Assembly: GCA_910574015.1 (NCBI GenBank)
Contig: CAJSYQ010000001.1
Span: 124,001 to 188,000, forward strand
DNA length: 64,000 nt
Direction: 5' to 3'
From: Eubacteriaceae bacterium
GTDB taxonomy: Bacteria > Bacillota > Clostridia > Lachnospirales > Lachnospiraceae
The first letter of the stretch is position 1. Every line of letters starts with the position of its first letter. Below the pieces are notes generated by a model that was given only the letters and a program-made list of their open reading frames with translations, had not been told where the DNA came from and ran no database searches. The position numbers and the translations under genes were made by a program. Positions 1 through 10,961 of the stretch are shown here, one piece after another.

Positions 1-459
1 ACCGCGAATCTCAAAATAGTATATATCCTTCAAAAAAAGTTTCTTCCTCTGCCTGTCCTTACTCACGAGAATATATTCCTTCGGATGCATCTGCGTCCGC
101 AGAACTATCCTCTTCAATATCCCTCTGAGCTTTTGTTCCTCCACAGGTTTGAGGAGATACCAGAATGGCTCTGCCTCATAGGAATCAAACACATACTCCC
201 TGCTGGAGGAAACAAATACAAGAAAGTGATCATATTCCCTCTCCCGGAGCAGTCGGGCGGTCTCCAGTCCGTCCACACCGCCCATTATAATGTCAAGAAA
301 GATAATGTCAAAGTTTTCCTTCGCCCGGAGCAATTCCTTTCCACTGCCAAAGGAATGAATTATACAGGGTATCTGAAACTCCTCCAGGATCTTCTGAAGC
401 TGCCGGGAAAGGCAGCAGCACTCCCTTACTTCATCATCACATACTGCGATCGAAAGCAT
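1..459 (-). CDS. LytTR-family response regulator, 3' part cut off by window edge
   Basis: Reading the minus strand from 459 gives 153 open codons that run off the left edge, so only the N-terminal part is present. It begins MLSIAVCDDEV, a receiver-domain start with the acidic pair (DDE), followed by FDIIFLDIIMGG, where the Asp of FLD is the expected phosphorylation site, and a Lys in WYLLKPVEE at the usual position. The visible end (KEYILVSKDRQRKKLFLKDIYYFE) looks like the first strands of a LytTR DNA-binding domain, as in AgrA/ComE/VirR-type regulators. GGAGG lies five bases before the ATG at 459; an upstream in-frame ATG at 471 has poorer spacing. The partner histidine kinase is probably outside the window. 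No target can be assigned. Confidence 0.85.
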   Translation of the reverse strand, partial: MLSIAVCDDEVRECCCLSRQLQKILEEFQIPCIIHSFGSGKELLRAKENFDIIFLDIIMGGVDGLETARLLREREYDHFLVFVSSSREYVFDSYEAEPFWYLLKPVEEQKLRGILKRIVLRTQMHPKEYILVSKDRQRKKLFLKDIYYFEIRG

Positions 460-582
460 CTTTTCCTCCATTCCTACACCGTTTCTTTTTATATCGTCAA
501 ATATCCAATAAGACTTTCCTATATGTCATGTACGGCCGTCTTTATGTTATATACGGTTATGCTGCCGATATGATGCCTTTTG

Positions 583-1926
583 TCAATCAAATGTTGTTCT
601 GCAGCTCTTCTTCCCCTGCCTGCTCATCATTCCAATGGACAAAAGGAACGCCATCATTTCCGCTGCCGGTGTTGCCAGCCAGATCCCGGGGACACCCAGC
701 AGGGCAGGCAGTAAAAGCATGGCGGCCAGCATAAATACAAAGGACCGGGAAAACGCAAGAACTGCCGAAACCATCCCCTTTGACAGGGCGGTGAACATCC
801 CGCTGGCAAATATATTGAAACCGATAAAGAAGAGCGCAATGGTACAGATCCGGTTTCCGGAAACAGCAAGACCGTACACCGGGTTGTCCGGCCGGGTAAA
901 TACGGAAACAAGCGGTTTGGTAAAAAGAAAGGAGAACAGAGATGTCAATACTGAGATAACAGCGATAACCTTTATACTCAATGCCACCAGCTTCTTCAAT
1001 TTCCCATGATTCTTCTCCCCATGATAGTAACTGATCATCGGAGCCACCCCATAAGAATAGCCGGTATACAGTGAGCTTGCAAACATCAGCACATAAGTAA
1101 TGATAGTTACGGCAGCCACTCCGTTTTCTCCCACATAGGTAAGCATAGTCCAGTTAAACATCATGGTGATAATCCCTGTAACGAGCGCCGTCGCCATCTC
1201 CGAACTCCCATTGGCCGCTGCTTTTTTCAGAACCCGCAGGCGCATCACCGGTTTTTTAAAATGAAGAAGGCTCTTTTTCTGGCTAAAGACAAACAGCCCT
1301 ACAAGAGCGGTGACCGAATAACCCATTCCCGTGGCGGCTGCCGCGCCTCCAATCCCCCAATCCAGTACAGCGATAAATACATAATCCAGCACCATATTCA
1401 AAACACCGCCGGACACGGAACAGATAAGAGAAAGGGCTGCTTTTCCGCTTGCGATCATATACAGGGTAAAATTGTTCATGAGCAAAATAGGAACCGTAAA
1501 CAGCAGATAACGGCTGAGATATTCTACACAATACCTTAATACATCGGCAGACAGATTCATACTGGCAAAAACAGGTTTCATTGCCAGATAACCCAGTCCA
1601 CACATTAGCAGTCCGGTTACAACATTTACTAGAATCAGGAAAGTAAAATCCTCTCTGGCCTCCCCGGTCCTCTGCTCTCCCATCTTTTTCATGATCAAGG
1701 CGCTGCCGCCGGTGGCCAGCATGGTAGAGACCGCTGTGACCAACTGGATCACCGGTGCCGTGAGGTTTATGGCAGACAGCGCATCCGTGCTAATGAGATT
1801 GGACACAAACAATCCGTCCACCATGGTGTAAAATGACATAAACACTGACATGGCTATGGTGGGAACGGCAAATTTCAAGATGTTTTTCAGGGTAACAGGT
1901 TTTTGATATACATTCTTTTCTTCCAT
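583..1926 (-). CDS. MATE-family multidrug/Na+ antiporter
   Basis: A 447-residue polytopic membrane protein with about twelve hydrophobic segments. The N-terminal part (LKFAVPTIAMSVFMSFYTMVDGLFVS, given here as a family signature) matches MatE domains, which export cationic drugs or metabolites in exchange for Na+ or H+. The open frame extends to 1998, but GAGG four bases before ATG 1926 fits initiation and gives the usual family length. The extra upstream codons would also overlap the promoter. It is transcribed away from a MerR-type regulator at 2059, and the promoter between them has the long spacer typical of MerR activation. A drug-responsive efflux pair, like BmrR-controlled systems, is therefore likely. 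The substrate is unknown. Confidence 0.93.
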   Translation of the reverse strand: MEEKNVYQKPVTLKNILKFAVPTIAMSVFMSFYTMVDGLFVSNLISTDALSAINLTAPVIQLVTAVSTMLATGGSALIMKKMGEQRTGEAREDFTFLILVNVVTGLLMCGLGYLAMKPVFASMNLSADVLRYCVEYLSRYLLFTVPILLMNNFTLYMIASGKAALSLICSVSGGVLNMVLDYVFIAVLDWGIGGAAAATGMGYSVTALVGLFVFSQKKSLLHFKKPVMRLRVLKKAAANGSSEMATALVTGIITMMFNWTMLTYVGENGVAAVTIITYVLMFASSLYTGYSYGVAPMISYYHGEKNHGKLKKLVALSIKVIAVISVLTSLFSFLFTKPLVSVFTRPDNPVYGLAVSGNRICTIALFFIGFNIFASGMFTALSKGMVSAVLAFSRSFVFMLAAMLLLPALLGVPGIWLATPAAEMMAFLLSIGMMSRQGKKSCRTTFD

Positions 1927-1986
1927 TTTACCTCTTTTCCGCGATGCTTTCTGCGCATCCTGCTTGTTTTTTTGTCCTACTATAGT

Positions 1987-2017
1987 ATGATAAACCATAC
2001 AGTAACTGTACAGTCAA
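1987..2017 (-). promoter_or_regulatory. MerR-type 19-bp-spacer promoter of the MATE gene
   Basis: On the minus strand TTGACT (2012-2017) and TATCAT (1987-1992) are separated by 19 bases. This is longer than the 17 preferred by sigma-A and diagnostic of MerR-family activation by DNA distortion. A perfect 13-base dyad, TACAGTAACTGTA (1998-2010), lies inside the spacer, as expected for the MerR dimer. On the plus strand TTGTTT and TATGAT with a 16-base spacer could serve the regulator gene and overlap the same site, which would allow autoregulation (inference). Confidence 0.82.
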
Positions 2018-2058
2018 GACGATTTGCCAGAAAAAATGAAAAGGAATAAAATAAGGAA

Positions 2059-2880
2059 ATGAAACAAAACAATAAGCTGCTTACCATCGGACAATTTGCC
2101 GCGGTTCACGGCATAAACAAAAAAACGCTGATGTGGTACAACGAGATCGGGCTGTTCCAACCCGCCGCCATCGATCCCGATAATGGATACCGCTATTACA
2201 ATTACCACCAGAGTCCTGTTCTGGAAACGATACTTCTGCTGCGGGAGCTGGACGTATCTATTGAGGAAATACAGAGCTTTATGAAAAACCGGTCAGCGGC
2301 CGGTCTGAAAGAACTTCTGGATGAAAAGATAAAAGATCTGGATCAGAGATTACTTCACCTTCAGGCTGTGAGAAAAACTGTTTACGGCCATCGGCAGGAT
2401 ATGAATGCACTGCTGACTCTGGATCTTTCAGAGATCAAAATCATAGAAAAAGAAGAGCGCTGTCTGGTGACAGTAGAGATAGACGAAAATACCCCCTTCG
2501 AAAAAGAGGTGGAAATGATCATGGCAGAGACAGTAAAACATCAGCTTGGCCGACTCCACAACGCCTCTTATGGCTCCATGATCTCCGTCTCCAGCCTGTT
2601 GGCAGGCAATTACAACGACTACTGCAGGCTGTTTATTGAGATCCCGTTCCTCAAACAAAAAACCGGGCTGCATATACAGCCCGGTGGAAAATACCTAAGA
2701 GCCTTTCACAAAGGAGACTGGAACAAGATACCGGATCGTTACAAAGCAATCCTCGCTCATGCCAGAAAGCATGGCCTGACCCTGTCTGGTTTCTCCTATG
2801 AGAAGGGTATTAACGAATCTGTCATTGACCGAATCGAAGATTATATCATGCAGATAGAAATCCCTGTATTTGAAGCCTGA
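2059..2880 (+). CDS. MerR-family regulator with GyrI-like effector domain
   Basis: A 273-residue protein. Residues about 7-75 form the MerR winged helix-turn-helix (LTIGQFAAVHGINKKTLMWY, then NGYRYY), followed by a helical dimerisation region to about 115. The C-terminal half (about 125-272) resembles the GyrI-like/BmrR drug-binding domain. In such proteins ligand binding untwists a 19-bp-spacer promoter and activates an efflux gene. The divergent MATE transporter with exactly such a promoter is the obvious target. The ATG is preceded by AAGGA at close spacing. The stop codon is only four bases from the convergent stop of the next gene, and no terminator is visible between them. Confidence 0.9.
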   Translation: MKQNNKLLTIGQFAAVHGINKKTLMWYNEIGLFQPAAIDPDNGYRYYNYHQSPVLETILLLRELDVSIEEIQSFMKNRSAAGLKELLDEKIKDLDQRLLHLQAVRKTVYGHRQDMNALLTLDLSEIKIIEKEERCLVTVEIDENTPFEKEVEMIMAETVKHQLGRLHNASYGSMISVSSLLAGNYNDYCRLFIEIPFLKQKTGLHIQPGGKYLRAFHKGDWNKIPDRYKAILAHARKHGLTLSGFSYEKGINESVIDRIEDYIMQIEIPVFEA

Positions 2881-2884
2881 TGGG

Positions 2885-5368
2885 TTATCTTGTCCTGACG
2901 GTCTTCACCTTCGACCATGCCGAGTAAAATTTCTTAGTCTTTCCCCTGCCCTTTACTGACTTATAGGTCCGGATTCTAACGTAATACTTTTTGCCCGGCT
3001 TTCTTCCGGTAATCCTCTTCGACGCCTTTTTATTTCCCTTTACCATGACCTTCCTGACGGCCTTTTTGGAAAACTTTTTGTTGGTGGAATACTGCAGTTC
3101 ATAACCGGAAGTCTGTGCCCGCTGTCTTTTCCATCTGACCACAAAACCTCTGGAAGCAGAAGAAAGTCTGGACAGTGTAGTTCCCTTTGGCACGATCTGG
3201 AAGGTCTTTGTCATCGTTCCCTTATATGCGCCGCCAAACAAGACGATGGCGCTGGCCTGCCCCGGTTTTACATTATTACTATAAGATACTTGATAGTTCC
3301 GGCTATCCACAACCTCGCCGGATGTATCCAGTACGGTCACCTTCGGTTTCCTTGCCTTTCCCGTCCAGACCATAGTATTCGCAGACAAAATAATCTTTGC
3401 CGGCTGATACACTTCTTGATCCGGTTTCTTATCTGTATCTTCGTTGGGGGGCAGAGGTCCGTCCGGTTTATCCGTTGGCAGCAGAGACTCTTCCGGCTCT
3501 GGAGGCTCTGGACTCACCGTTGGATCCGGTTTGACGTCCCCTGTGGGTGCCGGCGATATCGTCGGTACAGGCTCCCCGGTAGGTGCCGGCTCATTCGTCG
3601 GTACTGGCTCATCCGTTGGTACCGGCTCATTCGTCGGTACTGGGGATTTCGTCGGGCTCGGAGTTTCTTCCGGTTCCGGCTCCTGATCCAGAAATTTCAC
3701 ACGTTTCTCCGTCAGGATCCGGTTCCCCAGATTCTTTACATCCTGCACCGTATCCAATGGCTCATCAACGTAGTCAGAGCAGAAAAGAAACGTATACTCC
3801 CCTGTCTTTGCCCCCTCTTCAGCCTGCAGATAATATCTGCCGGGATTGGACGCAGAAGGTATCAGTGAAATATTATTTCCCCAGTCTGTCTTTGCCAGTA
3901 CCGCCGGGTCATCACTCTCCCAATACTCGGTTTTTACCGGAAAGACGCAGTCAGACTCATAGAGCATTCTCTCCTCTGCTTCTTCGGAAGAAATAGCATT
4001 TCCATCCAAATCTTTCCATACGATATCAAAGTAGACATTTTCATCCGGTACGGAACCATCCAGCTTCCTCATTATGCTGTCCAGCAGAACCTGGGAAGGA
4101 GCTGAACTGATCTCTATACTTCCAATCTCCTTCGTCTCCTCCAAAGCCGGTTTCACTACTGTCCACAGCCCGTCACTGTATTTCATCTGATACCCATAAT
4201 CATCAATGCTCTTCTGGGCCAGGACAAAATTGTTGCGGCTGACATTTTCTCTGTTTACTGATATATAGGGCCATCCAAGCAGCAATACCCCGGGGAACAG
4301 TCGACTTTTTGTCTGAAACTGGGTAGTGCCAGTCACATTCCCCTCGATAACCAGCGAGCTCTCCTGATTTACTACCAGGATCCCTCTCTTCTCCGCCGGG
4401 TCGGATACCCCGGTAAAATCACCGGAAATCATGGCGTTCATCACATCAGAGACTCCGTTCAGATCCAGACAGCTGCCCCGCTGCAGTGTGACATTGTGAA
4501 AGAAATTCGATTTGGGCGACAGGCATGCCTCATCCGTCACAATAACATTCCCCACATTTTCCAGAACCGCATTGGAGAGAGAGCCTCCTTTCAGGGTAAA
4601 GGTCGTATTGTCATTTCCCGAAATCTTTTTTACCTTGGCATCATCATAGCCGCCGCCGGTAATAGTAATATCTGCCCGGCTGTTCTTACTTACATCCACG
4701 CTCTCCCGGACAATGAGCTTGGAATCCAGATTCACTACCGCATTTCCATAGTAAGGTACCTTGTTGTCATTCCCCTTGTCATGGCTCATGAATACTGCCT
4801 GAAACATCGATTCTGAATTGGAATTCCTGACTGTCAGGGAGGCATTATCACCAATGTCTGTATTGGTAAACCCTCCGGCATACACCGTGGGAAGAAGCTC
4901 CTTCTCCGTACCCCCAAGAGACCCAAAATCACCGTCTCCGCCATCCAGCCATGTTTTTACGTTGTCGAAAGTCAGTCCATGTCCGGCAAGGAAAATTTCC
5001 CGATGCGGGACGCTGCCCAATGCATTGGAAGATTCAAAGGTCAGCTTTATATTCTTAAAACTGATGTCTCCCTCCAGCTGAATGGGAGCCCGGCAGTTCA
5101 AATGATCGGTACTCTTCTGTCCCAGAATCTCTGTACCCGCCGGAATCCTTACCGGCAGCATCCTGCCTCCTGCCTCCGCTTCCTGGCCTATGGTGATCAG
5201 GCCGTTGACCGTGATGGGGCTCTTCTTCTGCGCCAGTGCCGCCATAAACTCTTCCCTGGAACTCACAGTGATCCCGTTTTCCACTGCCGCCGCCGTGCAG
5301 GGAATGCCGGCAGCTGCCAAAACCACGGATAGCAGCACACAGAAACCTCTTCTCAATCCTTCCTTCAT
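2885..5368 (-). CDS. Secreted surface protein: beta-helix-like region, Pro/Thr linker, Ig-like and fibronectin III-like C-terminus
   Basis: An 827-residue protein starting with a signal peptide (MKEGLRRGFCVLLSVVLAAA, cleavage probably near residue 28). Residues about 30-400 contain repeating short beta-strand patterns (for example ITVNGLITIG, GDISFKNIKLTF, ADITITGGG) that resemble a right-handed beta-helix as in polysaccharide lyases and adhesins; no catalytic motif is recognised. Residues about 575-640 are hexapeptide PTxEPx repeats forming a rigid spacer. The C-terminus is Lys/Arg-rich, with an Ig-like stretch and an FN3-like domain (KPGKKYYVRIRTYKS). No LPXTG anchor is seen, so retention may depend on the basic C-terminus. 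GGAGG precedes the ATG. The likely role is adhesion or glycan binding, with low certainty. Confidence 0.75.
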   Translation of the reverse strand: MKEGLRRGFCVLLSVVLAAAGIPCTAAAVENGITVSSREEFMAALAQKKSPITVNGLITIGQEAEAGGRMLPVRIPAGTEILGQKSTDHLNCRAPIQLEGDISFKNIKLTFESSNALGSVPHREIFLAGHGLTFDNVKTWLDGGDGDFGSLGGTEKELLPTVYAGGFTNTDIGDNASLTVRNSNSESMFQAVFMSHDKGNDNKVPYYGNAVVNLDSKLIVRESVDVSKNSRADITITGGGYDDAKVKKISGNDNTTFTLKGGSLSNAVLENVGNVIVTDEACLSPKSNFFHNVTLQRGSCLDLNGVSDVMNAMISGDFTGVSDPAEKRGILVVNQESSLVIEGNVTGTTQFQTKSRLFPGVLLLGWPYISVNRENVSRNNFVLAQKSIDDYGYQMKYSDGLWTVVKPALEETKEIGSIEISSAPSQVLLDSIMRKLDGSVPDENVYFDIVWKDLDGNAISSEEAEERMLYESDCVFPVKTEYWESDDPAVLAKTDWGNNISLIPSASNPGRYYLQAEEGAKTGEYTFLFCSDYVDEPLDTVQDVKNLGNRILTEKRVKFLDQEPEPEETPSPTKSPVPTNEPVPTDEPVPTNEPAPTGEPVPTISPAPTGDVKPDPTVSPEPPEPEESLLPTDKPDGPLPPNEDTDKKPDQEVYQPAKIILSANTMVWTGKARKPKVTVLDTSGEVVDSRNYQVSYSNNVKPGQASAIVLFGGAYKGTMTKTFQIVPKGTTLSRLSSASRGFVVRWKRQRAQTSGYELQYSTNKKFSKKAVRKVMVKGNKKASKRITGRKPGKKYYVRIRTYKSVKGRGKTKKFYSAWSKVKTVRTR
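3530..3680 (-). repeat. 18-nt coding repeats for PTxEPx hexapeptides
   Basis: Within the secreted protein gene, about seven to eight in-frame 18-base units encode variants of PVPTNEP, PVPTDEP, APTGEP and PAPTGD. They give a proline/threonine spacer. Such tracts can change copy number by slippage without a frameshift. Confidence 0.8.
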
Positions 5369-5390
5369 TCATCCACCTCCTCTTATCCTG

Positions 5391-5424
5391 GCTCCACGGC
5401 GCCAATTTGAAGCCGCCGTGGAGC
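5391..5424 (-). promoter_or_regulatory. Stable hairpin in the leader of the secreted surface-protein gene
   Basis: A perfect 11-base inverted repeat (GCTCCACGGCG at 5391-5401 and CGCCGTGGAGC at 5414-5424) sits directly upstream of the ribosome site of the 827-residue protein. On the transcript it is not followed by a U-run, so it looks like a leader stem (mRNA stabiliser or processing site) more than a terminator. Confidence 0.55.
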
Positions 5425-5484
5425 TCATCTGTATCTACGTTTTATTTAAATCATCATAACATAATATCCCCATCCTGTATATCA

Positions 5485-7708
<2,224 letters not shown>

Positions 7709-7713
7709 TCATT

Positions 7714-7742
7714 ATTGTAACGTTTTATTGGTAGCTTGTCAA
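7714..7742 (-). promoter_or_regulatory. Sigma-A promoter of guaB
   Basis: Minus-strand TTGACA (7737-7742), a 17-base spacer and TACAAT (7714-7719) form a near-perfect housekeeping promoter about 90 bases upstream of the guaB start codon. Confidence 0.85.
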
Positions 7743-7764
7743 TATAATATTTCTTTAAAATCTC

Positions 7765-9291
7765 TTAAAATCTCTTAATTTTTTTTGCCGTTGTTTTATC
7801 AAATTCTGTCTCTCTCACAATAAGACTGTGGATCCGTTTATAGATTGGTACCTCCTTATTGTACTCATCCACGATCTCCTGCAGTGCCGCCCGGACGTCT
7901 TTGATCCGTTTCTTTTTCGCATGATCAAGGTCAGGGAAGATCTCGGCCTCGATGACCTGATCCTTCTCCCGCACCAGAACTTCCTTTACCAGATCCGCCC
8001 GGCTCAACTGGTTTTCAATCTCCTCCGGCGATACATTTTCGCCATTGGCGAGAATGATCAGATTTTTTCTTCTGCCGGTGATATAGACAAAATTGTCCTT
8101 ATCCACATAGCCGAGATCTCCTGTCTTCAGCCAGCCGTCCTCTAGCGTCTCCGCTGTCTCCTCCGGCATCTTGTAATATCCCATCATCACGCTGCTGCCC
8201 CGTACCCAGAGCTCTTCGTCTACCACCTTCGCCTCACAGTTCGGCATCAGTTTTCCCACGGAGCCCTTCTTATTGTCCCATGCAAGATTGTTACTGATCA
8301 CCGGGGAACACTCTGTCATACCGTAGCCCTGGAGGATCGTTATGCCATACTCCGCAAACCGGTCCACGTATTCCGGGTCGAGATAGGCACCACCGCTGCA
8401 GATCGTTTTCAGATTGCCGCCGAAGGCCGCCTTTGCCACCAGCTTCTTCGGCATCATGCCGCCGGCGGCCTTTAGCTTTGCATAGATGGATTCAATCACC
8501 AGAGGCACCAGCAGCACCATATCCGGCTTAAATAGCTTCAGGTTCTTCTGCACATGCATGATCGAATCATTGATACAGGAGGTCACACCGATGAAAATCC
8601 CCTTAATAATGTCCATAGTCAGGCAGTACACATGATTGATGGGAAGGAGCGTCATCGTCACAGTCCCCGCCGGAATCTTCATATCAAGGCATACCGCATT
8701 GTCAGTCAGATTCCTGTGGGACAGCATCACTCCTTTGCTCTTTCCGGTAGTACCGGAAGTAAAGAGGATCGTGCAGAGCTGATCCGGGTCGAGCTGTGTC
8801 TCATATTCTCCCCCGTTCTCCCGCCGCAGCTCTTCCCAGGACAGGACTCCTCCCATTCCGTTCTCCCCCCGCCGGGCGGCTTCCGCCTGGAAGGATACGA
8901 TATAACGCACCCTCGGGCACCGTTCTGCCGCCATGGCCGCCACATCGGCACGGAGTTCGTCAAAGAAGAGCATCTCTACATCGGCGCGTTCAAGCAGTTC
9001 ACAGATGGCCTCTGCCGACAGCTGGGCATCGACGGGAACCGCCACACTGCCGCTGTTTGTCACCCCAAAAAAACTAGCGATCCACTGATAGGTGGTGGAT
9101 CCCAGGATGGCAATGTGCTTTCCCTTCATGCCAAGGCTTTCCACCATGCGGCTCACAGCCATGGAATCCTCTCCCAGCTCCCTGTATGTCTTATCTACGA
9201 CTTCCTTTTTTACTTTATAGCGGTACGCCGCCTGTTCAGAATAGGCTGCCACACTGTGGCGTATCACATCCTGCAATGTTTGAATTTCCAT
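7765..9291 (-). CDS. Free-standing adenylate-forming ligase (acyl/aryl/aminoacyl activation)
   Basis: A 508-residue ANL-superfamily enzyme. Visible core motifs are the P-loop FTSGTTGKSKG (179-187), GYGMTECSP, LKTGDLGYVD, ITGRRKNLIILANGENVSPEEIE and the C-terminal catalytic Lys region DKTTAKKIKRF (about 498-508). It activates a carboxylate as acyl-AMP and passes it to a thiol, here most plausibly the phosphopantetheine of the carrier protein encoded 14 bases upstream in the operon. Overall it looks closer to long-chain acyl-CoA synthetases and DltA-like stand-alone ligases than to modular NRPS domains. The substrate cannot be read from the sequence. It is the last gene of the carrier-protein operon; no clear terminator follows. 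Confidence 0.9.
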   Translation of the reverse strand: MEIQTLQDVIRHSVAAYSEQAAYRYKVKKEVVDKTYRELGEDSMAVSRMVESLGMKGKHIAILGSTTYQWIASFFGVTNSGSVAVPVDAQLSAEAICELLERADVEMLFFDELRADVAAMAAERCPRVRYIVSFQAEAARRGENGMGGVLSWEELRRENGGEYETQLDPDQLCTILFTSGTTGKSKGVMLSHRNLTDNAVCLDMKIPAGTVTMTLLPINHVYCLTMDIIKGIFIGVTSCINDSIMHVQKNLKLFKPDMVLLVPLVIESIYAKLKAAGGMMPKKLVAKAAFGGNLKTICSGGAYLDPEYVDRFAEYGITILQGYGMTECSPVISNNLAWDNKKGSVGKLMPNCEAKVVDEELWVRGSSVMMGYYKMPEETAETLEDGWLKTGDLGYVDKDNFVYITGRRKNLIILANGENVSPEEIENQLSRADLVKEVLVREKDQVIEAEIFPDLDHAKKKRIKDVRAALQEIVDEYNKEVPIYKRIHSLIVRETEFDKTTAKKIKRF

Positions 9292-9305
9292 ATCCTACCT
9301 CACTT

Positions 9306-9533
9306 TTATTCTGCAAGGGATTTGATATACTCCATCGCATCCTTTACTGTCTTAACATTGACCACTTCACGCTCTTCCACCTCAATGTCAAAATGATCCT
9401 CAATCTCCCCTACCATACTCATAAAATCATAAGAATTGAATCCCAAATCTTCGATAAACCTTGAGTCCTCCAAAATCTTCTCCGGCTGGACATCCACATA
9501 CTGACAAATGATCTCCTTTAACTCTTCAAACAT
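9306..9533 (-). CDS. Dedicated acyl/peptidyl carrier protein
   Basis: A 75-residue acidic helical protein of the ACP fold. The phosphopantetheine attachment Ser is Ser34 in DLGFNSYDFM; the usual DSL motif is NSY here. It lies between the ligase and condensation genes and will need the phosphopantetheinyl transferase encoded in the same operon to become active. No fatty-acid synthesis genes are nearby, so it is probably a specialised carrier separate from the housekeeping AcpP. Start ATG 9533 follows an AGGGA-type ribosome site. Confidence 0.93.
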   Translation of the reverse strand: MFEELKEIICQYVDVQPEKILEDSRFIEDLGFNSYDFMSMVGEIEDHFDIEVEEREVVNVKTVKDAMEYIKSLAE

Positions 9534-9551
9534 AATATCCCTCCTCGTTTT

Positions 9552-10955
9552 TTATGACCACTCTATAATTTCGCCTATGGTCCGGCTGCTGTCCTCTATC
9601 CCGCGAAACATAAGGCGACACAGATAATAATAAATCTCCTCCAGCTTCTGGTGGGTAACAACTCCCGTCTGGTGCTCGAAACAGAACTCCATCTGTCCGT
9701 CTGGCTTGTGGCTCACTGTCAGATACAGTGTATGTGCCGCCGCACCATTGGAATATCTCTTTACATGATACTGGATGTCTCCCAGCTTGTCTAATCCCGG
9801 CCCGTCATATTTCATAGTCAGCGGCTGGTAAGTAAGGGAAAGCGGCTCGTAGGTCTGTCCGTCTTTCAGACCGTAATACTGCTTGCGGAAAGCATAATAT
9901 TCCGACGGGCTGTAATTGGCATGGCGGAAATACTGATTCTGCGCATCCCGGATCTTACATAATCCCTCCAGAAAAGTATCGTCTCTGGAAATAATCGTGC
10001 GAAACGGAAAGCAATGGATCCGGGAACCACCGCACCGCTTCTCCAGCAGGGTAGCCCTTCTGGCAATGGTAGTGGTGATGGATATATCATCCTGGTTATT
10101 TTCCTTCTGCAGATAAGTCCGCAGGCCCATCAGGAGGATACATGTCATGGAAATATGGTTTTCCTCACAGAATTTCTGCAGCTTCTCCGCGGCTCCCTCC
10201 TCCAGATAAAAATTGCTGAGATTGGCATCCACATTGTCCGACACATTGGTGGCTGCCCTCAGCTTCGGATTCTTTGTGGCCTTCCGCTCCTTCTCCAGCT
10301 TTTCCGGACCATAGATATCGGTAAAAATAGGTTCGGAAGAGGAGATCAGGTTCTCAAAAAACTCCCTGTCCTTCTTTGACGCCCTGCTGCCCGCTTCATA
10401 CTCCAGATCTTTCTGAAGCTGTTTCAGATAGGAGGCCATCTCTTTTGGATAATCAATCTCCTCATATACTTTGCTGCAATACAGTTCGATAATATCCTTG
10501 AAAAACGCCACCAGCGACTGGGCATCCATGATCAGATGATTCACCTTGATATAGATTCCCTGAAAACCGTCCGGCATCTTGATCATCACGATCTGATGCT
10601 GCGGGGTATCGTACATATCAAAGGGAATATTTGTCCACTCAGTCAGCTTGTCGTCCGCATGTTCCTCTTTCCATCCGGTAAAATCAAAATGTTCGATCTC
10701 CTTCGTCTCTTCTTTCACTATGTACTGATAGACATTTCCCTCCTTGTCCTCAGCAAATCTCACTCTCATGGATTCGCACCGGGCAACGGCCTCCTTTATG
10801 GACTGACGCAGTGTCTCCCAATCCAGGTCCACCTGGATGGTCAGGCCGGAGCCAATATTCAGCACCTGTTTTTTGGGACAATATTTCATACAGTAATAAT
10901 GCAGTTTCTGCGCTGCTGTCAACGGATATACCTTATAACCTTTTCTCGTCTTCAT
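9552..10955 (-). CDS. Stand-alone condensation-domain protein (NRPS C-domain/acyltransferase superfamily)
   Basis: A 467-residue protein with the two-lobed CAT-like architecture of NRPS condensation domains. The active-site motif, normally HHxxxDG, reads NHLIMDA at 139-145. The catalytic second His (His140) and the structural Asp (Asp144) are kept, while the first His and the Gly are changed. Such divergence is common in stand-alone members that transfer an acyl group to a soluble amine or alcohol. It probably takes the acyl chain from the neighbouring carrier protein and joins it to an unknown acceptor. A GGAAG ribosome site overlaps the end of the hydrolase gene upstream, so the two are tightly coupled. 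Confidence 0.85.
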   Translation of the reverse strand: MKTRKGYKVYPLTAAQKLHYYCMKYCPKKQVLNIGSGLTIQVDLDWETLRQSIKEAVARCESMRVRFAEDKEGNVYQYIVKEETKEIEHFDFTGWKEEHADDKLTEWTNIPFDMYDTPQHQIVMIKMPDGFQGIYIKVNHLIMDAQSLVAFFKDIIELYCSKVYEEIDYPKEMASYLKQLQKDLEYEAGSRASKKDREFFENLISSSEPIFTDIYGPEKLEKERKATKNPKLRAATNVSDNVDANLSNFYLEEGAAEKLQKFCEENHISMTCILLMGLRTYLQKENNQDDISITTTIARRATLLEKRCGGSRIHCFPFRTIISRDDTFLEGLCKIRDAQNQYFRHANYSPSEYYAFRKQYYGLKDGQTYEPLSLTYQPLTMKYDGPGLDKLGDIQYHVKRYSNGAAAHTLYLTVSHKPDGQMEFCFEHQTGVVTHQKLEEIYYYLCRLMFRGIEDSSRTIGEIIEWS

Positions 10956-10961
10956 TTTGAA

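Noticed and set aside
3530-3680. Short-period repeats considered as CRISPR or satellite DNA
   Set aside because: The period is 18 bases, in frame, and encodes a proline-rich linker.
8554-9396. 280-codon plus-strand frame opposite the ligase gene
   Set aside because: Antisense to a gene with all adenylation motifs; no ribosome site or family.
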